Shown: positions 7,902 to 18,464, counted from the first letter of the stretch. The stretch: 64,000 bases of DNA from Pyrobaculum oguniense TE7 (GCA_000247545.1 CP003316.1:467233-531232); one strand, 5' to 3'. Program-made: numbers and translations. Notes: a model not told the origin generated them from the sequence alone.

Positions 7902-9334
7902 AGCCCTGCCATCTTCTTCCCTACTACGTCAAGAGTCATCTCTCCCACAGACCCTATGGCGACTATCCTACCGCGATACATCACGGCGATTGTGTCGGCC
8001 AGCTTATATGCCTCGTCTAGGTCACTTGTGACGAGCAACACCCCCGCGCCGTTGTTCCTCGCCTTTAACAACAGATGTTGTACATACTCCGTTGTCGCCA
8101 CATCGAGCCCCCTCGTGGGCTGATGTGCCACTATAAGCTTGGCGTTTCTGCTCAGCTCCCTGCCCACTACAAGCTTCTGCTGGTTGCCGCCTGAAAGTTG
8201 CTTCACGAAAGCCCACGGCCCAGGAGTCACGATTCCGAACTCCTCCACTAGTTTTGCCGTAAATCTCTCTGCGTCTTTCCAAGAGATGAGGCCGCGTCTA
8301 GAGAACTCAGCCTCCTTCCCCAAAATCGCGTTTTCCACAAGCGTCTTTTCCAAGACTAGGGCCTTTCCGTGTCTGTCGTCAGGTATATATGCGTATCCCC
8401 CATGGATTTTCACAACACCCTTGTACTTCCTCAGCCCTACCACGGCCTCCACCAAGTGCTCCTGTCCGTTGCCCTCAACCCCCACTACGGCTAAAATTTC
8501 TCTCTCCCTCACGACCAGGTTAACGCCCTGGACTACGGCTCTCCCCCCTTCGTAGACCCAGAGATCCACCACCTCCAGCACCGGCCTCTCGCCGGTCTCT
8601 CCCGACCTCTCTACGCTCTCGGTTTTAAGCTCGCCAACCATAGCCTCCACCAGCTTCTTGGCATCGTACGGCGGCTTGAACTCGGCGACTTTTAACCCAC
8701 GCCTCAGCACGGCGATCCTATCTGCCACCTCGAGTACTTCTGGTATTTTGTGTGTGATATATACAATGGATTTCCCCTTTTGTTTGAGGTTCTTAACTAC
8801 TTGGAATAGGGACTTCACCTCGGGAGGGGACAGGACTGTGGTGGGCTCGTCGAGGATTAGCAAGTCGGCGCCCCAATAGAGCGCCTTCACGATTTCCACT
8901 CTCTGCCTCACGCCTAGGGGGAGCTCCTCCACGTCTCTATCCCAGTCAATTTCAAAACCCAGCTCCGCCGCGATGGCCTCTGCCCTCTTCCTCACCTCTC
9001 CTGATATAGGCCCTAGGCCCGCCCCCTCCAGCACGGCGATATTCTCAAGTGCGGTAAGCCCGGGTATGAGGGAAAGGTGTTGGTGCACCATGGCTATGCC
9101 GAGGCGCAAAGCCTCCCGGGCGTTTTTGAACTTAGTCTTTTTCCCGTCGATGTATATCTCACCAGATGTGGGCTTGTAGATGCCCGCCAGGATCTTCATC
9201 AACGTGGTCTTTCCTGCGCCGTTCTCGCCTAGCAAGGCTAAAACCTCCCCTGGATAGATATCAAGAGAAACCCCACGCAAGGCGTGGGTTCCGTCTGAAA
9301 AAACTTTGTGAATTTCCTTGAGAGAAACTTGCAT
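7898..9334 (-). CDS. ABC nucleoside importer, duplicated ATPase subunit
   Basis: Two ABC domains lie in one 478-residue chain. The first has Walker A GENGAGKTTLMKIL (about 35-48) and Walker B LLILDEPTTVLSP. The second has the degenerate nucleotide loop GVEGNGQEHL, a full signature LSGGNQQKLVV and AHQPTRGLD in place of a catalytic glutamate. This asymmetry is normal for the sugar/nucleoside (RbsA/YufO) branch, so one composite site is probably active. Confidence 0.92.
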   Translation of the reverse strand: MQVSLKEIHKVFSDGTHALRGVSLDIYPGEVLALLGENGAGKTTLMKILAGIYKPTSGEIYIDGKKTKFKNAREALRLGIAMVHQHLSLIPGLTALENIAVLEGAGLGPISGEVRKRAEAIAAELGFEIDWDRDVEELPLGVRQRVEIVKALYWGADLLILDEPTTVLSPPEVKSLFQVVKNLKQKGKSIVYITHKIPEVLEVADRIAVLRRGLKVAEFKPPYDAKKLVEAMVGELKTESVERSGETGERPVLEVVDLWVYEGGRAVVQGVNLVVREREILAVVGVEGNGQEHLVEAVVGLRKYKGVVKIHGGYAYIPDDRHGKALVLEKTLVENAILGKEAEFSRRGLISWKDAERFTAKLVEEFGIVTPGPWAFVKQLSGGNQQKLVVGRELSRNAKLIVAHQPTRGLDVATTEYVQHLLLKARNNGAGVLLVTSDLDEAYKLADTIAVMYRGRIVAIGSVGEMTLDVVGKKMAGL

Positions 9335-10557
9335 TACCCGGCGACGCCGAGGCCCAACTCTTTCCTAAGTTGCACCACCTGGTCCTGGGCGGTGGGCAGA
9401 GGCACCTTCTCCCTGCCGGCTATGATGTCTTGTTTAAGCTGATCAACCGCCTCCCATATCCACGACGGTATCTTAGACCTCATATCGCTTACAGTTGCCA
9501 CGATCTTATCGGCGTCTTCCCTCCTCACGGCCCCGGCGCTTACGCCTATTTCTATAAACTGTTGCAAGTCGTTCAGCGTGCTTACCGACACCCCGCCCTC
9601 CTTTAAGCCAAGCTCAAGCACGCCGCCCTTGAAATTGCCCTCTACGGCCATCTTCGCGGCTGTGTAGACGCCCACGTCGACCCTCTTCATCATAGAGGCA
9701 AGGATGAAGCCTGGCTTTAGGTAGTCCTGGTTGGCGTCTACGCCGATGGCAAACGGCGGGCCCATATTCCTCCCAGCCTTCTTTCCTGCCTCGGCCACGG
9801 CTTCAAACACTCCCAGTCCAGTGGCGCCTGCGGCTTGGTAGATTACACATACGCCTTGTGCAAGCATTACCTCAGCTGCCTGCTTGCCCTTGGCCGGGTC
9901 GTTGAAAGAGCCTGTGTAGATGTAGAGCACGTCGAACTTGACGTTCTTCCCAAACTTCTGGCTTAGGTAGCGCTCGGCCCACCTCACCCCGTAGGCGTAA
10001 CCAATTTCGAATTTCCACAAGACGGGTATTTCCATGCCTAGGACTATGCCGACCTTGGTGCAGTTGAAGTGGTAGGCTGTCAACGCGGCCAGTGCGCCGA
10101 CTAGGGCGGAACCCTCGTTCTCTCTGTAGAGGACGGAGAGCACGTTCGGCCGGTCGGGAATGTAGCCGTCAATTATGGCGAACTTGGCGTTGGGGTACTC
10201 TTGGGAGACTTGCTTCACGGCATCGGTCATGAGGAACCCCACTGCGACGACTAACGCCGCATCGCCGGATCTGGCGGTTGCGCGCAGGTTAGGCACGTAG
10301 TCGTCCTGCGTTTTGCTCTGTACCTCCTTTAGCCCCAGGCCGAAATCCTTGGCGGCTTTGGAGGCGCCTAGGTAAGCCATGTCGTTAAAAGAGAGGTCGC
10401 CTCTGCCTCCGATATCGTATATTACATATATATTGCCCTTGCTTGGAGTTTGGGTAGTCTGGGTGGACGCCTGCTGGGGTTGCTGGAGTAGTAGAAGCGC
10501 CGCGGCGGCCACTGCGATTATTACAATGACTAGAGCTACCAAAAGTTTTGTATTCAT
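9334..10557 (-). CDS. BMP-family substrate-binding protein (nucleoside ABC importer)
   Basis: The start is set at ATG 10557 (MNTKLLVALVIVI); the frame is open further upstream, but a TATA-like GTTAAAAAAC lies about 27 bases before this ATG. An N-terminal hydrophobic anchor (residues 2-24) is followed by a Gln/Thr-rich linker and the BMP domain beginning YDIGGRGDLSFNDMAYLGA. IGVDANQDYLKPGFILASMMKRVDVGVY is the ligand-site end motif. There is no lipobox cysteine, so it is probably held by an uncleaved anchor at the outer face of the membrane. Confidence 0.9.
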   Translation of the reverse strand: MNTKLLVALVIVIIAVAAAALLLLQQPQQASTQTTQTPSKGNIYVIYDIGGRGDLSFNDMAYLGASKAAKDFGLGLKEVQSKTQDDYVPNLRATARSGDAALVVAVGFLMTDAVKQVSQEYPNAKFAIIDGYIPDRPNVLSVLYRENEGSALVGALAALTAYHFNCTKVGIVLGMEIPVLWKFEIGYAYGVRWAERYLSQKFGKNVKFDVLYIYTGSFNDPAKGKQAAEVMLAQGVCVIYQAAGATGLGVFEAVAEAGKKAGRNMGPPFAIGVDANQDYLKPGFILASMMKRVDVGVYTAAKMAVEGNFKGGVLELGLKEGGVSVSTLNDLQQFIEIGVSAGAVRREDADKIVATVSDMRSKIPSWIWEAVDQLKQDIIAGREKVPLPTAQDQVVQLRKELGLGVAG

Positions 10558-10579
10558 GGGATACGCATTTTGCAGTTTT

Positions 10580-10918
10580 TTAACTCTTAACAGGCCGATG
10601 CCGTAATATGTACCCAGCTGTAGCCCCCATTGTGAAAAATACAACCCAAAACAAAACCCAGAGCAAGGCGAAGATTGGGAATATTTCCAAAAACCTAGCA
10701 AGCCTCGCCGCGTTTGTTAACGCGTAGTACAACAATACTAGCGCAACAGGTACCAGCGCCGCTGCTGGAGAGAGCGCCACGTGGCGGCGTTTTTCGGCCA
10801 AATATCCGTATATCAGCCCGCCGACTAAGGGCAACGCCGCCGCGTTTACGATGTGCCAAGGCGACATAATGCCAAGGAGCGGTATAGCTAGGCCTAGGTA
10901 TTTAGCCCACCTTGACAT
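10580..10918 (-). CDS. Four-helix membrane protein, unknown function
   Basis: The 112-residue protein has about four hydrophobic segments and short basic loops. It overlaps the end of the acylase gene by 17 bases, so the two are probably co-translated. No recognised family. Confidence 0.6.
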   Translation of the reverse strand: MSRWAKYLGLAIPLLGIMSPWHIVNAAALPLVGGLIYGYLAEKRRHVALSPAAALVPVALVLLYYALTNAARLARFLEIFPIFALLWVLFWVVFFTMGATAGYILRHRPVKS

Positions 10919-12983
10919 ACTCCCCCCTCACCCAAGGAATGTACATGGCGTCGTATAGTGGGCTTAGGGGATCGCCGTCGGGCCCCCCGGGGAGCATCAT
11001 GTAGATGCCATCGCCGAAAGCCACTATAAACCTCACGCTCGGTCCATGAGAGACGGCGAATCCCGGCGCCACGTTTACTGTGAACCAATCGCCTGGAGCC
11101 TCGACGCTCCTATAACTAAGCGACGGAAAGACGGAGCTGAGCACGTGCTGGATGTTGTACTTGTGTATAGAGCCCCACGGCGAGTTAATTTTCAAAGCCT
11201 CCTCAGCCGCCTTTTCCACAATAGCCCTATCTATAAGGCCGCGTCCAATCGAGGCAAGCGTCACCTCAAATGGGACAAAGGTAATGGAGACATTGAACCT
11301 CTCCCATGACAATTTTTGCAGGGTGTACACAAACATGGCGTACCTAGCCGCGGTTAAAGAGCTTGGTGCCATGGCGCAGTCCCAACCATCCAGCTCCTCG
11401 AGGAGCTTTTTCCCCGCTACTCCTCCGTAGAGTCTAAGCAAAGCCTTTGCGTCTCTGCACGAGATATCCACAACGTCGCGCTGGATGTCCATGACATCGC
11501 TAGCGGAGATCTTCCCCCCGGCTATTTTCTGCGCTATTAGCTCTGTGATCCTGTCGTGGCGGTACCTGTCAGCCCACCTCCACTGTAGGTAAATATTGGC
11601 GTCGGCCACCTTGTTGTTCGCAGTGGCTAAATACGGCGGGTTTATGTACCTAAGCACATCAGGTAGCCACACAAGCCTTCTCCACTCCCCCTCGCCTCTC
11701 GAGCCGTTGAAGGGGAGGTAGCCCCCATCTCTAATCGGGTAGTAGCCGCTGGCAAAGTAGGCGACAACGCCGTATCTATCTGCGTAGACGGTGTTTTGGC
11801 TCGGCGTTGCGAAATACCTAAGCCCGTTTAGGAACTCTGTGAGGTTCCTAGCCCGGTTCATCATGTACAGCGCTATGGCCTCCAAAGTCACGTTGTTCCC
11901 CAGCCACCTCATAGCGTATCTCTGCCCTCTGAAATCCACCACAGGCCCGTGCATTGTTTCTAAGACGTCGATAGATCGAACTGCGCAGTTGTTGTTTAGG
12001 TCGCAGACTCGGAACTTCTCAACCCGCCGCTGTGCTTCTAGCCACGTGCCGTTGTAGTAGTACCTGTCCCCGCTCCATACATAATAATAGTAGTCAATGA
12101 CGTCTACCCCAGTGTTTGTAAAACCCCAAGCAACGTAGCCGTTTGTCCCAATAACGACAACAGGAACGCCCGGGAAGGCAACTCCCATAACTGTGTAGCC
12201 GGGAGTTTCCACCTTCTGGAATATCCAAATTGGGGGAGCCGATAGGGAGAGGTGGGGATCGTTTGCCAATATCGGTTTTCCAGTGGCTGTGAGGCCAGGC
12301 GATATTACCCAGTTGTTGCTACCCAGAGGCGAGAAAGACGCCTTTTGAGGAAGTATGGGGGTGTTATCCGCCCTGACAAGCGCTATTTTGAGGAACTCAG
12401 GTCCCAGAGCGTCAACCAGTTCTTTTAGGTAAAGATCGTCTTCTCCGCCGCTTAGGGACCATGCGATGAGTTTCCCGATGGCAATGCTATCCACGGGCGA
12501 CCAAGGCTCAGGTCTTTTTCCAAGTATGAGATATTCCACGATGGGCGGGTTGCTTGCTAAGAAGTCGTTGACGCCCCTCGTGTATTCCTCAAGTAGATCA
12601 GCGAATTGGGGATACCTCTCCTTGATGTATGCCCACGTCTTCTCCGCCGCTATGTACAAGCCCCTCGTTCTGAAGTAGATGTCCGTGTCAAGAGCCGCCT
12701 CGCCTAATAGTTCAGAAAGCCGACCCTGGACAACTCTCCTCATAACGTCCATTTGAAAGAAGCGGTAGTACGCATGGGCATACCCCAACTTATACATCGC
12801 CTCCTTTTCGCTATCTGCCTTGATAACAAGTACATAGTTCTCAAGCGGCGCTGGAGGCGGAGGCCGCGAAACTGCCTTCATAGGGCCTTGAAACGGGTCG
12901 GCAAGTCTGAAAAAATAGGGAGGAATTAGGGACATGGCAAAAACAGCTACTAGAACTATAACTAGACTAATCCACCTAATCAT
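10902..12983 (-). CDS. Penicillin acylase-family Ntn hydrolase, exported
   Basis: This 693-residue enzyme has an N-terminal signal or anchor (residues 4-24), an alpha-chain region (YAHAYYRFFQMDVMRR), a spacer, and then the beta-chain start GSNNWVISPG. In this family, self-cleavage before that serine exposes the catalytic N-terminal nucleophile. ILANDPHLSL, VAFPGVPVVVIGTNGYVAWGFTNT and the late TANNKVADANIYLQWRWADRYR are all family hallmarks. Likely substrates are amides or N-acyl lactones outside the cell; the true substrate is unknown. The promoter CTTTAAAACTTTTAAG lies about 30 bases upstream. Confidence 0.92.
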   Translation of the reverse strand: MIRWISLVIVLVAVFAMSLIPPYFFRLADPFQGPMKAVSRPPPPAPLENYVLVIKADSEKEAMYKLGYAHAYYRFFQMDVMRRVVQGRLSELLGEAALDTDIYFRTRGLYIAAEKTWAYIKERYPQFADLLEEYTRGVNDFLASNPPIVEYLILGKRPEPWSPVDSIAIGKLIAWSLSGGEDDLYLKELVDALGPEFLKIALVRADNTPILPQKASFSPLGSNNWVISPGLTATGKPILANDPHLSLSAPPIWIFQKVETPGYTVMGVAFPGVPVVVIGTNGYVAWGFTNTGVDVIDYYYYVWSGDRYYYNGTWLEAQRRVEKFRVCDLNNNCAVRSIDVLETMHGPVVDFRGQRYAMRWLGNNVTLEAIALYMMNRARNLTEFLNGLRYFATPSQNTVYADRYGVVAYFASGYYPIRDGGYLPFNGSRGEGEWRRLVWLPDVLRYINPPYLATANNKVADANIYLQWRWADRYRHDRITELIAQKIAGGKISASDVMDIQRDVVDISCRDAKALLRLYGGVAGKKLLEELDGWDCAMAPSSLTAARYAMFVYTLQKLSWERFNVSITFVPFEVTLASIGRGLIDRAIVEKAAEEALKINSPWGSIHKYNIQHVLSSVFPSLSYRSVEAPGDWFTVNVAPGFAVSHGPSVRFIVAFGDGIYMMLPGGPDGDPLSPLYDAMYIPWVRGEYVKVG

Positions 12984-13102
12984 TATTTTTTAATTCTTAA
13001 AAGTTTTAAAGTTTTGGTGACGAGGCTTACAAGGTCTGACGCGTGAAGACGGCTGAGCAACTGACCTTAAATGTTATTAAAGTACGAATCTGCGCGATTA
13101 CT

Positions 13103-13411
13103 ATGAGTTACAGTATTGAACACGCGCGGGTTAAGGAGGCAATAGAAAAATCGCAATGCACGGGGCCCACGCCCCTTGAGCTGTTGCATTGTCTCGAAAA
13201 CGTGCTTAGAAACGTAGGCTACACGCCCACCACATCTCATCTCCTAGACGCCAACGTAGATCCTGCAGAACAGCCAGAGAGGGCGAGGTTTATTAGAATT
13301 GAGACCCAGAAAGCCGGCGAGAAGAATACACACATCTTTACCTTCGCTATACTAAAAAGCGGCGGGATCTTTAAGGCGCTGTGGCTACAGTCTGCGGTTG
13401 TTGAAAGGTAA
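13103..13411 (+). CDS. Hypothetical protein, 102 aa
   Basis: The start is chosen at ATG 13103 (MSYSIEHARVKEAIEKSQC) because the frame before it lies in the intergenic promoter region. It is an alpha/beta protein with the segment FTFAILKSGGIFKALWLQS. Its stop overlaps the next ATG (TAATG). Unrecognised; coupling to the HTH/Zn-ribbon gene suggests a joint role. Confidence 0.6.
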   Translation: MSYSIEHARVKEAIEKSQCTGPTPLELLHCLENVLRNVGYTPTTSHLLDANVDPAEQPERARFIRIETQKAGEKNTHIFTFAILKSGGIFKALWLQSAVVER

Positions 13412-13710
13412 TGGAAACAGTAAGAGAGAGGCTTGCCAAAGTCCTTCTCGAGAGCAGAGAGCCGTTGACTATATCCCAGCTACAAGCCCTTGTAAACACC
13501 GAGCTCAAACCCAGTGAGCTGTACGACGAGCTTGAGCACGTAAGGAAGACGCTGAAGAGGATGGGGTATAGGCTGGAGATTGTGCCAGCGACCTGCAAGA
13601 AATGCGGCTACGTCTTTTCTGACCGCGAGAAGCTGAAAAAGCCTAGCAAGTGTCCCCGTTGTAAGAGTGAGAGGATAGAGCCGCCGAAATTTTTTGTTAC
13701 TTCTTCTTAA
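13411..13710 (+). CDS. HTH / zinc-ribbon transcriptional regulator (COG3357-like)
   Basis: Residues 1-58 look like a winged helix ([35 protein letters not shown]). Residues 61-90 form a rubredoxin-like zinc ribbon, CKKCGY ... [12 protein letters not shown]. This is a well-known compact archaeal regulator architecture of unknown targets. Its 3' end overlaps the convergent L40e gene by 14 bases. Confidence 0.85.
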   Translation: METVRERLAKVLLESREPLTISQLQALVNTELKPSELYDELEHVRKTLKRMGYRLEIVPATCKKCGYVFSDREKLKKPSKCPRCKSERIEPPKFFVTSS

Positions 13711-13858
13711 ACTTCTTAGGCCGCAGATTCTTCGAGCGGCAACGTCTGCACTTCTCGGCATTGGGCGGGTTGCGGGCTCCGCACTCCCTGCAGATCTTGT
13801 ACTGGAAGCGGTGTTTCATTACAATTGCCAGCTTTTCAGGGTCTAGAGTTATCGGCAT
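13697..13858 (-). CDS. rpl40e: Large-subunit ribosomal protein eL40 (L40e)
   Basis: This 53-residue basic zinc protein has [22 protein letters not shown] followed by a Lys-rich tail, and is a component of the 50S subunit. The frame is open further upstream, but that extension would run through the divergent ATPase gene; ATG 13858 gives the normal L40e length. The promoter lies in the shared gap. Confidence 0.95.
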   Translation of the reverse strand: MPITLDPEKLAIVMKHRFQYKICRECGARNPPNAEKCRRCRSKNLRPKKFKKK

Positions 13859-13906
13859 AGGTGCTGTGGGATAATCAGATATATAAATTTTTGCGGAGAG
13901 CGCCAT
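13859..13906. promoter_or_regulatory. Divergent promoter between L40e and the STAND-like ATPase gene
   Basis: The 48-base gap contains GATATATAAATTTTTG. Read leftward it gives a TATA box (TTTATATAT) about 26 bases before the L40e ATG. Read rightward, TATATAAAT lies about 22-28 bases before GTG 13907. Both transcripts are probably leaderless. Confidence 0.65.
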
Positions 13907-15820
13907 GTGTCGTCTTTGTTGGGTATTACGAGAGAGGGCGACGAACACTATATCTTGAACCTTACAGAGAACTTCAAGGCGAGGATGGTGAACTGGTTTG
14001 GTAGCTTGGAGGAGCGTATTGTGTCTATGATTAAGACGGGGACATCTGTGGCGTTGATAGGGCCTCACGGCTCGGGGAAGTCTGTAGTTGCGAGATATAT
14101 CGCGGCGCGCCTAGTCGGCGAGTATTATGCAGTGATAGATCTCGGCGTAGATGTGGCCACTTTTGATAGTATGTTGGAGATACTTCACGAGGTGTCCAAC
14201 GCCCTCGGTTTCTACGATCCCCTAGGCATTACGTTCTACGACAGCCCCCTCCTCCCAAGGTCTGAACCAGCTATGCAGTGGATGACAAAGTGCCGCTACG
14301 TAATAGATCGCGCCATGTACCTCGCCACTAGGGACATACCAACCCTGTTGGTATTACCGTACGACTTATTGCGCTATTCTCGATGCCGCGAAGCCGTGGA
14401 GCGGAGCATGAGAATAGTCGATATTTCGGAGTATCTGAGATACGTAGATTTGAGACGCGTCTTAGAAGAGGTGTTTCTGTCGCATTCAGCTGCGCTGGGC
14501 TGTCGAAAGACGCTGGGCCAATTTGTTGAATACGTCATGGAGAAGCACAGCGACTTAAGCGGAGTAGTGGCGCTAGCTGCCTACGGAGGGCGACACTATG
14601 CGCGCCGAGGATGTGCGCAGTCTAAACCTGAGGATCTATACGAAGAGGCATTGAGATCTCTGGCTAAGCTATATTACGATCTTTACAGCGAGGTTTTCTT
14701 CCCAACATGCCAAGCGGCGAGGGCGTTGGCAACTCCGTTGTGGCTCAGCCTTGAGGGGCAGCAACTACCCACAGATTTGGCTTATCCGTTGGCTAACGTG
14801 GACTCAATTGCGAGGAGAATTGCGCTGTTAAGCAAGCTGGGGCCCCAGGACGCTGGCGTAAAAGAAGAGGTGCTTGAGGAGCTCAAGGAGCTCTACACGC
14901 CGCGCGAGGAGCTGGCGCCAGCCGTTAAGTGGGCGGTTGCGCCTAAGGAGAGTATTATCAAAGAATCGCTGAGACTCACAGCGAGGGAAAACCCGTGTCT
15001 ACTCTCGCCTGACAACCCCGCAAGGCTGATAAGAACCGTGTATAAAGGGCTTCTTGTTATAGATTCGCAGACGATTTTCGAATTTGCGAAAGTAATTGCA
15101 TCACTTTCCCTGGGCCGAAGCGAATTTTGCACGAATAAAATAGGAAAGTATGTGTGCAAAGACGGCCAAGTGCCACCGGTGGTTGTTGATGCTTTGGGGA
15201 TGGCACAAGGCAAGAGGATCACACAGGAAGTGTCAATTCCGTCTATTACTCGCTGTGATGAAGAAGGTGTAGAGCTTCTAGCCGGACTAGCGCTGTTGGA
15301 TGCCCGTAGAGCCCCAGCGAAGTGCGTTGAGAAGTTTGTCCAGCTTTTCTACTCAGCATCGCGAAGCGACATAGAACTTTTCTACAAATTTTATCAAGAC
15401 TACCTTGAAATAGCCGCTGAGAGAGGTACATTGCCTGTTTTGAGAAAGCTAGCGGTGGCTCACCTATCCCGTACCCCGCCTAGAGAGGCGGTTACAGTCC
15501 TTGAAAAGGTCTTCCACGCAGCGCTGGGCGCTGAGGACTACAAAACTGCCGAAATTGCATCAGTTGCGCTTGTGGCGGCCGATCTCACCTCTGCAAAAAG
15601 GATTTTACCAAATTGTGACTGCCCAATTCTCAAGGTCTCTGTTGCTTACCATATAGCCCGGAGCGCCTATGAAAGTGGTGACTACCAGGAGGCTATTCGT
15701 TATCTAGAACTCGCCTTGGCTGAGCTGAAGGCGCAGGACCCAAGATACGAGTACACTCCGCAGTTCGTTAAACAGATTGAGGAGCTCTATAGAGATCTAG
15801 CTCTCCTAACCGTACTCTAG
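13907..15820 (+). CDS. P-loop ATPase with TPR-like C-terminus (STAND-like)
   Basis: This 637-residue protein has Walker [16 protein letters not shown] near residue 52 and a Walker B-like [10 protein letters not shown] near residue 145. A helical middle part follows, and the C-terminal [26 protein letters not shown] resembles a TPR unit. This order (P-loop, helical region, TPR) suggests a STAND or AAA-type signalling ATPase; no effector domain is seen. The start is GTG at 13907, as an ATG at 13905 is out of frame. Confidence 0.7.
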   Translation: MSSLLGITREGDEHYILNLTENFKARMVNWFGSLEERIVSMIKTGTSVALIGPHGSGKSVVARYIAARLVGEYYAVIDLGVDVATFDSMLEILHEVSNALGFYDPLGITFYDSPLLPRSEPAMQWMTKCRYVIDRAMYLATRDIPTLLVLPYDLLRYSRCREAVERSMRIVDISEYLRYVDLRRVLEEVFLSHSAALGCRKTLGQFVEYVMEKHSDLSGVVALAAYGGRHYARRGCAQSKPEDLYEEALRSLAKLYYDLYSEVFFPTCQAARALATPLWLSLEGQQLPTDLAYPLANVDSIARRIALLSKLGPQDAGVKEEVLEELKELYTPREELAPAVKWAVAPKESIIKESLRLTARENPCLLSPDNPARLIRTVYKGLLVIDSQTIFEFAKVIASLSLGRSEFCTNKIGKYVCKDGQVPPVVVDALGMAQGKRITQEVSIPSITRCDEEGVELLAGLALLDARRAPAKCVEKFVQLFYSASRSDIELFYKFYQDYLEIAAERGTLPVLRKLAVAHLSRTPPREAVTVLEKVFHAALGAEDYKTAEIASVALVAADLTSAKRILPNCDCPILKVSVAYHIARSAYESGDYQEAIRYLELALAELKAQDPRYEYTPQFVKQIEELYRDLALLTVL

Positions 15821-15855
15821 TCCGCCGGTATGGCTGGCAGGACAGCGCCTCTCCT

Positions 15856-17703
15856 TCAGCTAGCCCTTCTTCTGGTTGCTCTGGAAAGGAAGAGGACGGC
15901 CGCTACAACGCCCACAGCTAGCGATAATAGTGGGACGGTGGGCATGCTGAGAGAGTTGCCGCTCGCCTTTTCTAACGTCACAAGTCTAGGCGGCGGTATA
16001 GTTATATTTTCCACCGCCACGGGCAACTCGACGACGTACTGCGCCTCTAGTCTTGAGACATTGACAAGTCCGTAGTAGCGCCTCAGCGTCTCTTGCTGTA
16101 GCTCCAGCTCTCTTATCTGCCTTTGGACAAGTTGTGTGTAGTTATCGATTAATGAGCGGACGGCCCCTAGTCTGGGCAACGCCTTTAGTTGTTCCAATCT
16201 GTACTCCTCCAACGACTTTGCAGACTCCTCCAGCCTTACCCCCATCTCGTGGAGAATTCTCGATGCGTTATGCACTGGTGACAGCAGTTTTGCCACCTCG
16301 TCTCCAGTTTGGTAAAGACTCTGCGAGACCTCAACGAGGTTTCGCGACGCGTTGAGCAGAATTTTGGGCGTATCCTCTCTTAGCCTTGTGGCGTTCCCCC
16401 TCGTCGATACGGCGGTCTGATTTAGCAACGGGGCAAGCTCGTCAAGACTCCTCTTTGCGGAGTTGATGGTCTTGATAGTGGAGTCCGTTATGGAGATGAG
16501 GGAGTCCACGGTGGATATTAGTGCATCAACCGAGGCGCGTAGAGAGCGGAGTTGCGCCTCGGCGGTGTCTAGCACCGCTAAGGCAGATTTCAAGGCATCT
16601 TGTGCCGCTGATATATTAATGCTTATTCCGGAAAGCCTCTTCTTGGCTTCTTCTATGTCTTCAATTGAGCTGTCAAGAGCTCTGCGAAGCTCCACTAAGT
16701 TCCCCCTCGTGTTGTAGAGCTGGTTTCTGATATCTCCAAGCCCCTTAGCGGCGTCGCTTGCGGCGCGGCTGTATGAAGACAGGGCAGACGATTGTACTTC
16801 CAGCAAGTTAGCCGCGGTAATTAGGGCAGTGTACTGGTAGTCCACTAAGAGGAGGCTTTGGTTAAGCGTTGTCGCCACTCCACTAGCCGCATCGCCTAGG
16901 GCCAGAAGCTGTCTTCTAAGCGCCTCTAGGGCATAGGTCGAGGCATTGAGCGCAACGGCGCCCTGGCGCAGGGCTATTCCCGAAACGTTAAGTATCAGTA
17001 CAAGTTGCGTCAAGTTCTGTGCCTGTCCGTAGACTAAATCGGTAAAGAGAGTAGCGGCTTTAGAAAAGTTGGACAGCTGGGCCTCCGCCGCTCTTAGGCT
17101 CTCTATCTGTCTCCCTATGGTGTTTATGGCATTGTCTAAGTCCAGGGCGGAGGTTACTGTTATCGCCGGCATCTTCACAGCGCCGAAGCTTCCGAACTGC
17201 CTCACGCGCAGCGCTAGTTTAAACACTGTTGCGTTTCTCACTAAGACGCTCCAGTAGTAGACCGTGGTTCCCGACACCTGGGACACAGAAGTTGGGGGGT
17301 CGTCGTAAAGCAACGCCACCTTGTCGTCAACAGCTACCGACACAATCGCGGGTATTTCAATGGGAAGGAGAGGCTCCATCTTAAGCCAAATCACTACCAC
17401 TGTACGGTTGCTCGCCTGTAGTACGCCCTCGGAATAGGTCCCATCTACGTACTCTATGTTTACATCTAGCTTCAGGAATGGCGGATACACATCTTTAACG
17501 TCTTTTTCCACTATCATGGCAGAGTACGGAGGCAGGACAGCCCCGGACATATTTACTTCGTACGGCGAGTTGTTAACCAACAAGGCTCTCATCTTTGCAG
17601 AGAACTCCACGGCGCCGTCCGCTGTAATTGTGTATTTCAGCACCAAGGTGGAGATCGCGAAGACTTGCACGAGCAATAGTAGTGCTAGCAGTAAAACCCT
17701 CAT
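15856..17703 (-). CDS. Secreted membrane-anchored coiled-coil protein linked to MacB-like exporter
   Basis: The 615-residue protein has a signal peptide (residues 1-17), a beta-rich N-terminal part with N-glycosylation sequons, a very long predicted coiled coil (about 190-560) and a C-terminal membrane helix (about 588-606) with a basic tail. It overlaps the ABC ATPase gene by 4 bases. By analogy with MacA or other adaptor proteins it may act outside the membrane with the FtsX-type permease. It has no recognisable MacA hairpin or lipoyl domain, so the comparison is only architectural. Confidence 0.72.
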   Translation of the reverse strand: MRVLLLALLLLVQVFAISTLVLKYTITADGAVEFSAKMRALLVNNSPYEVNMSGAVLPPYSAMIVEKDVKDVYPPFLKLDVNIEYVDGTYSEGVLQASNRTVVVIWLKMEPLLPIEIPAIVSVAVDDKVALLYDDPPTSVSQVSGTTVYYWSVLVRNATVFKLALRVRQFGSFGAVKMPAITVTSALDLDNAINTIGRQIESLRAAEAQLSNFSKAATLFTDLVYGQAQNLTQLVLILNVSGIALRQGAVALNASTYALEALRRQLLALGDAASGVATTLNQSLLLVDYQYTALITAANLLEVQSSALSSYSRAASDAAKGLGDIRNQLYNTRGNLVELRRALDSSIEDIEEAKKRLSGISINISAAQDALKSALAVLDTAEAQLRSLRASVDALISTVDSLISITDSTIKTINSAKRSLDELAPLLNQTAVSTRGNATRLREDTPKILLNASRNLVEVSQSLYQTGDEVAKLLSPVHNASRILHEMGVRLEESAKSLEEYRLEQLKALPRLGAVRSLIDNYTQLVQRQIRELELQQETLRRYYGLVNVSRLEAQYVVELPVAVENITIPPPRLVTLEKASGNSLSMPTVPLLSLAVGVVAAVLFLSRATRRRAS

Positions 17704-18464
17704 AGCCCAATCAACTCGTCAATATGCCTTATTTTTTCAAATGCAGATGCGGCGTGCTCTAAGTTTATCTTCAGCTCGCGCCTCGGCGGCTCCGGCGACT
17801 CGTAGGCACGGCCACCGCGCATATACACAATACGCGTAGCGATGCGGGCCACCTCCGGGTCGTGGGTAGCGACGAATACCGTCGTTTTCATCAAGCGGTT
17901 GGCAAGCGTGATGAGGCCGAGGACAACTGCGGCATTGTCCAAGTCGATGTTGGAGGTGGGCTCATCCAGTATCAGGATAGGCGGTTTTGTCGCCAGCGAT
18001 CTAGCTATGGCCACTCTCTGTTGCATACCCCCCGACATCTGGTGTGGGTACAACCTGGCGGCGTTTCCCAGGCCCACGAATTCCAAAAGGGCCCTCGCCC
18101 TTAGGAGGGCAAGTTCTTTCTTTACGCCGAGGGCGATGAGCGGCAACGCCACGTTCTGCTCCGCGGTTAGGTAGGGCACTAGGTTGAAGCTCTGGAAGAG
18201 GTATCCGATGTTCTTTAGCCTAAACCTCTCCAGCTCCCTCTCGGGGAGCTTGGCCACATCGACGCCCATTATCAAGACATGGCCGGAGGTGGGCCGATCC
18301 AGCGTGGCGATGATGTTTAGTAGCGTGGTCTTTCCTGAGCCAGAGGGGCCCATAAGAACAACGGCCTCTCCTGGAGCCGTTGATAGGTTCACCCCGTCCA
18401 GCGCTACGGTCTTCGCTACGCCGCTGTTGTAAATTTTAGACACGTTTATCAATTCTACTGCCAT
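17700..18464 (-). CDS. ABC transporter ATPase, LolD/MacB type
   Basis: This 254-residue subunit shows Walker A GPSGSGKTTLLNII, the Q-loop in LFQSFNLVPYLTAEQNV, signature MSGGMQQRVAIARSL, Walker B ILILDEPTSNID and the H-loop VATHDPEVA. It powers the adjacent FtsX-like permease. The last 40 residues form a family-atypical tail. Confidence 0.93.
   Translation of the reverse strand: MAVELINVSKIYNSGVAKTVALDGVNLSTAPGEAVVLMGPSGSGKTTLLNIIATLDRPTSGHVLIMGVDVAKLPERELERFRLKNIGYLFQSFNLVPYLTAEQNVALPLIALGVKKELALLRARALLEFVGLGNAARLYPHQMSGGMQQRVAIARSLATKPPILILDEPTSNIDLDNAAVVLGLITLANRLMKTTVFVATHDPEVARIATRIVYMRGGRAYESPEPPRRELKINLEHAASAFEKIRHIDELIGL

Noticed and set aside
13859-14068. N-terminal extension of L40e
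   Set aside because: It would run antisense through the ATPase gene and past the TATA box; 53 residues is the normal L40e length.
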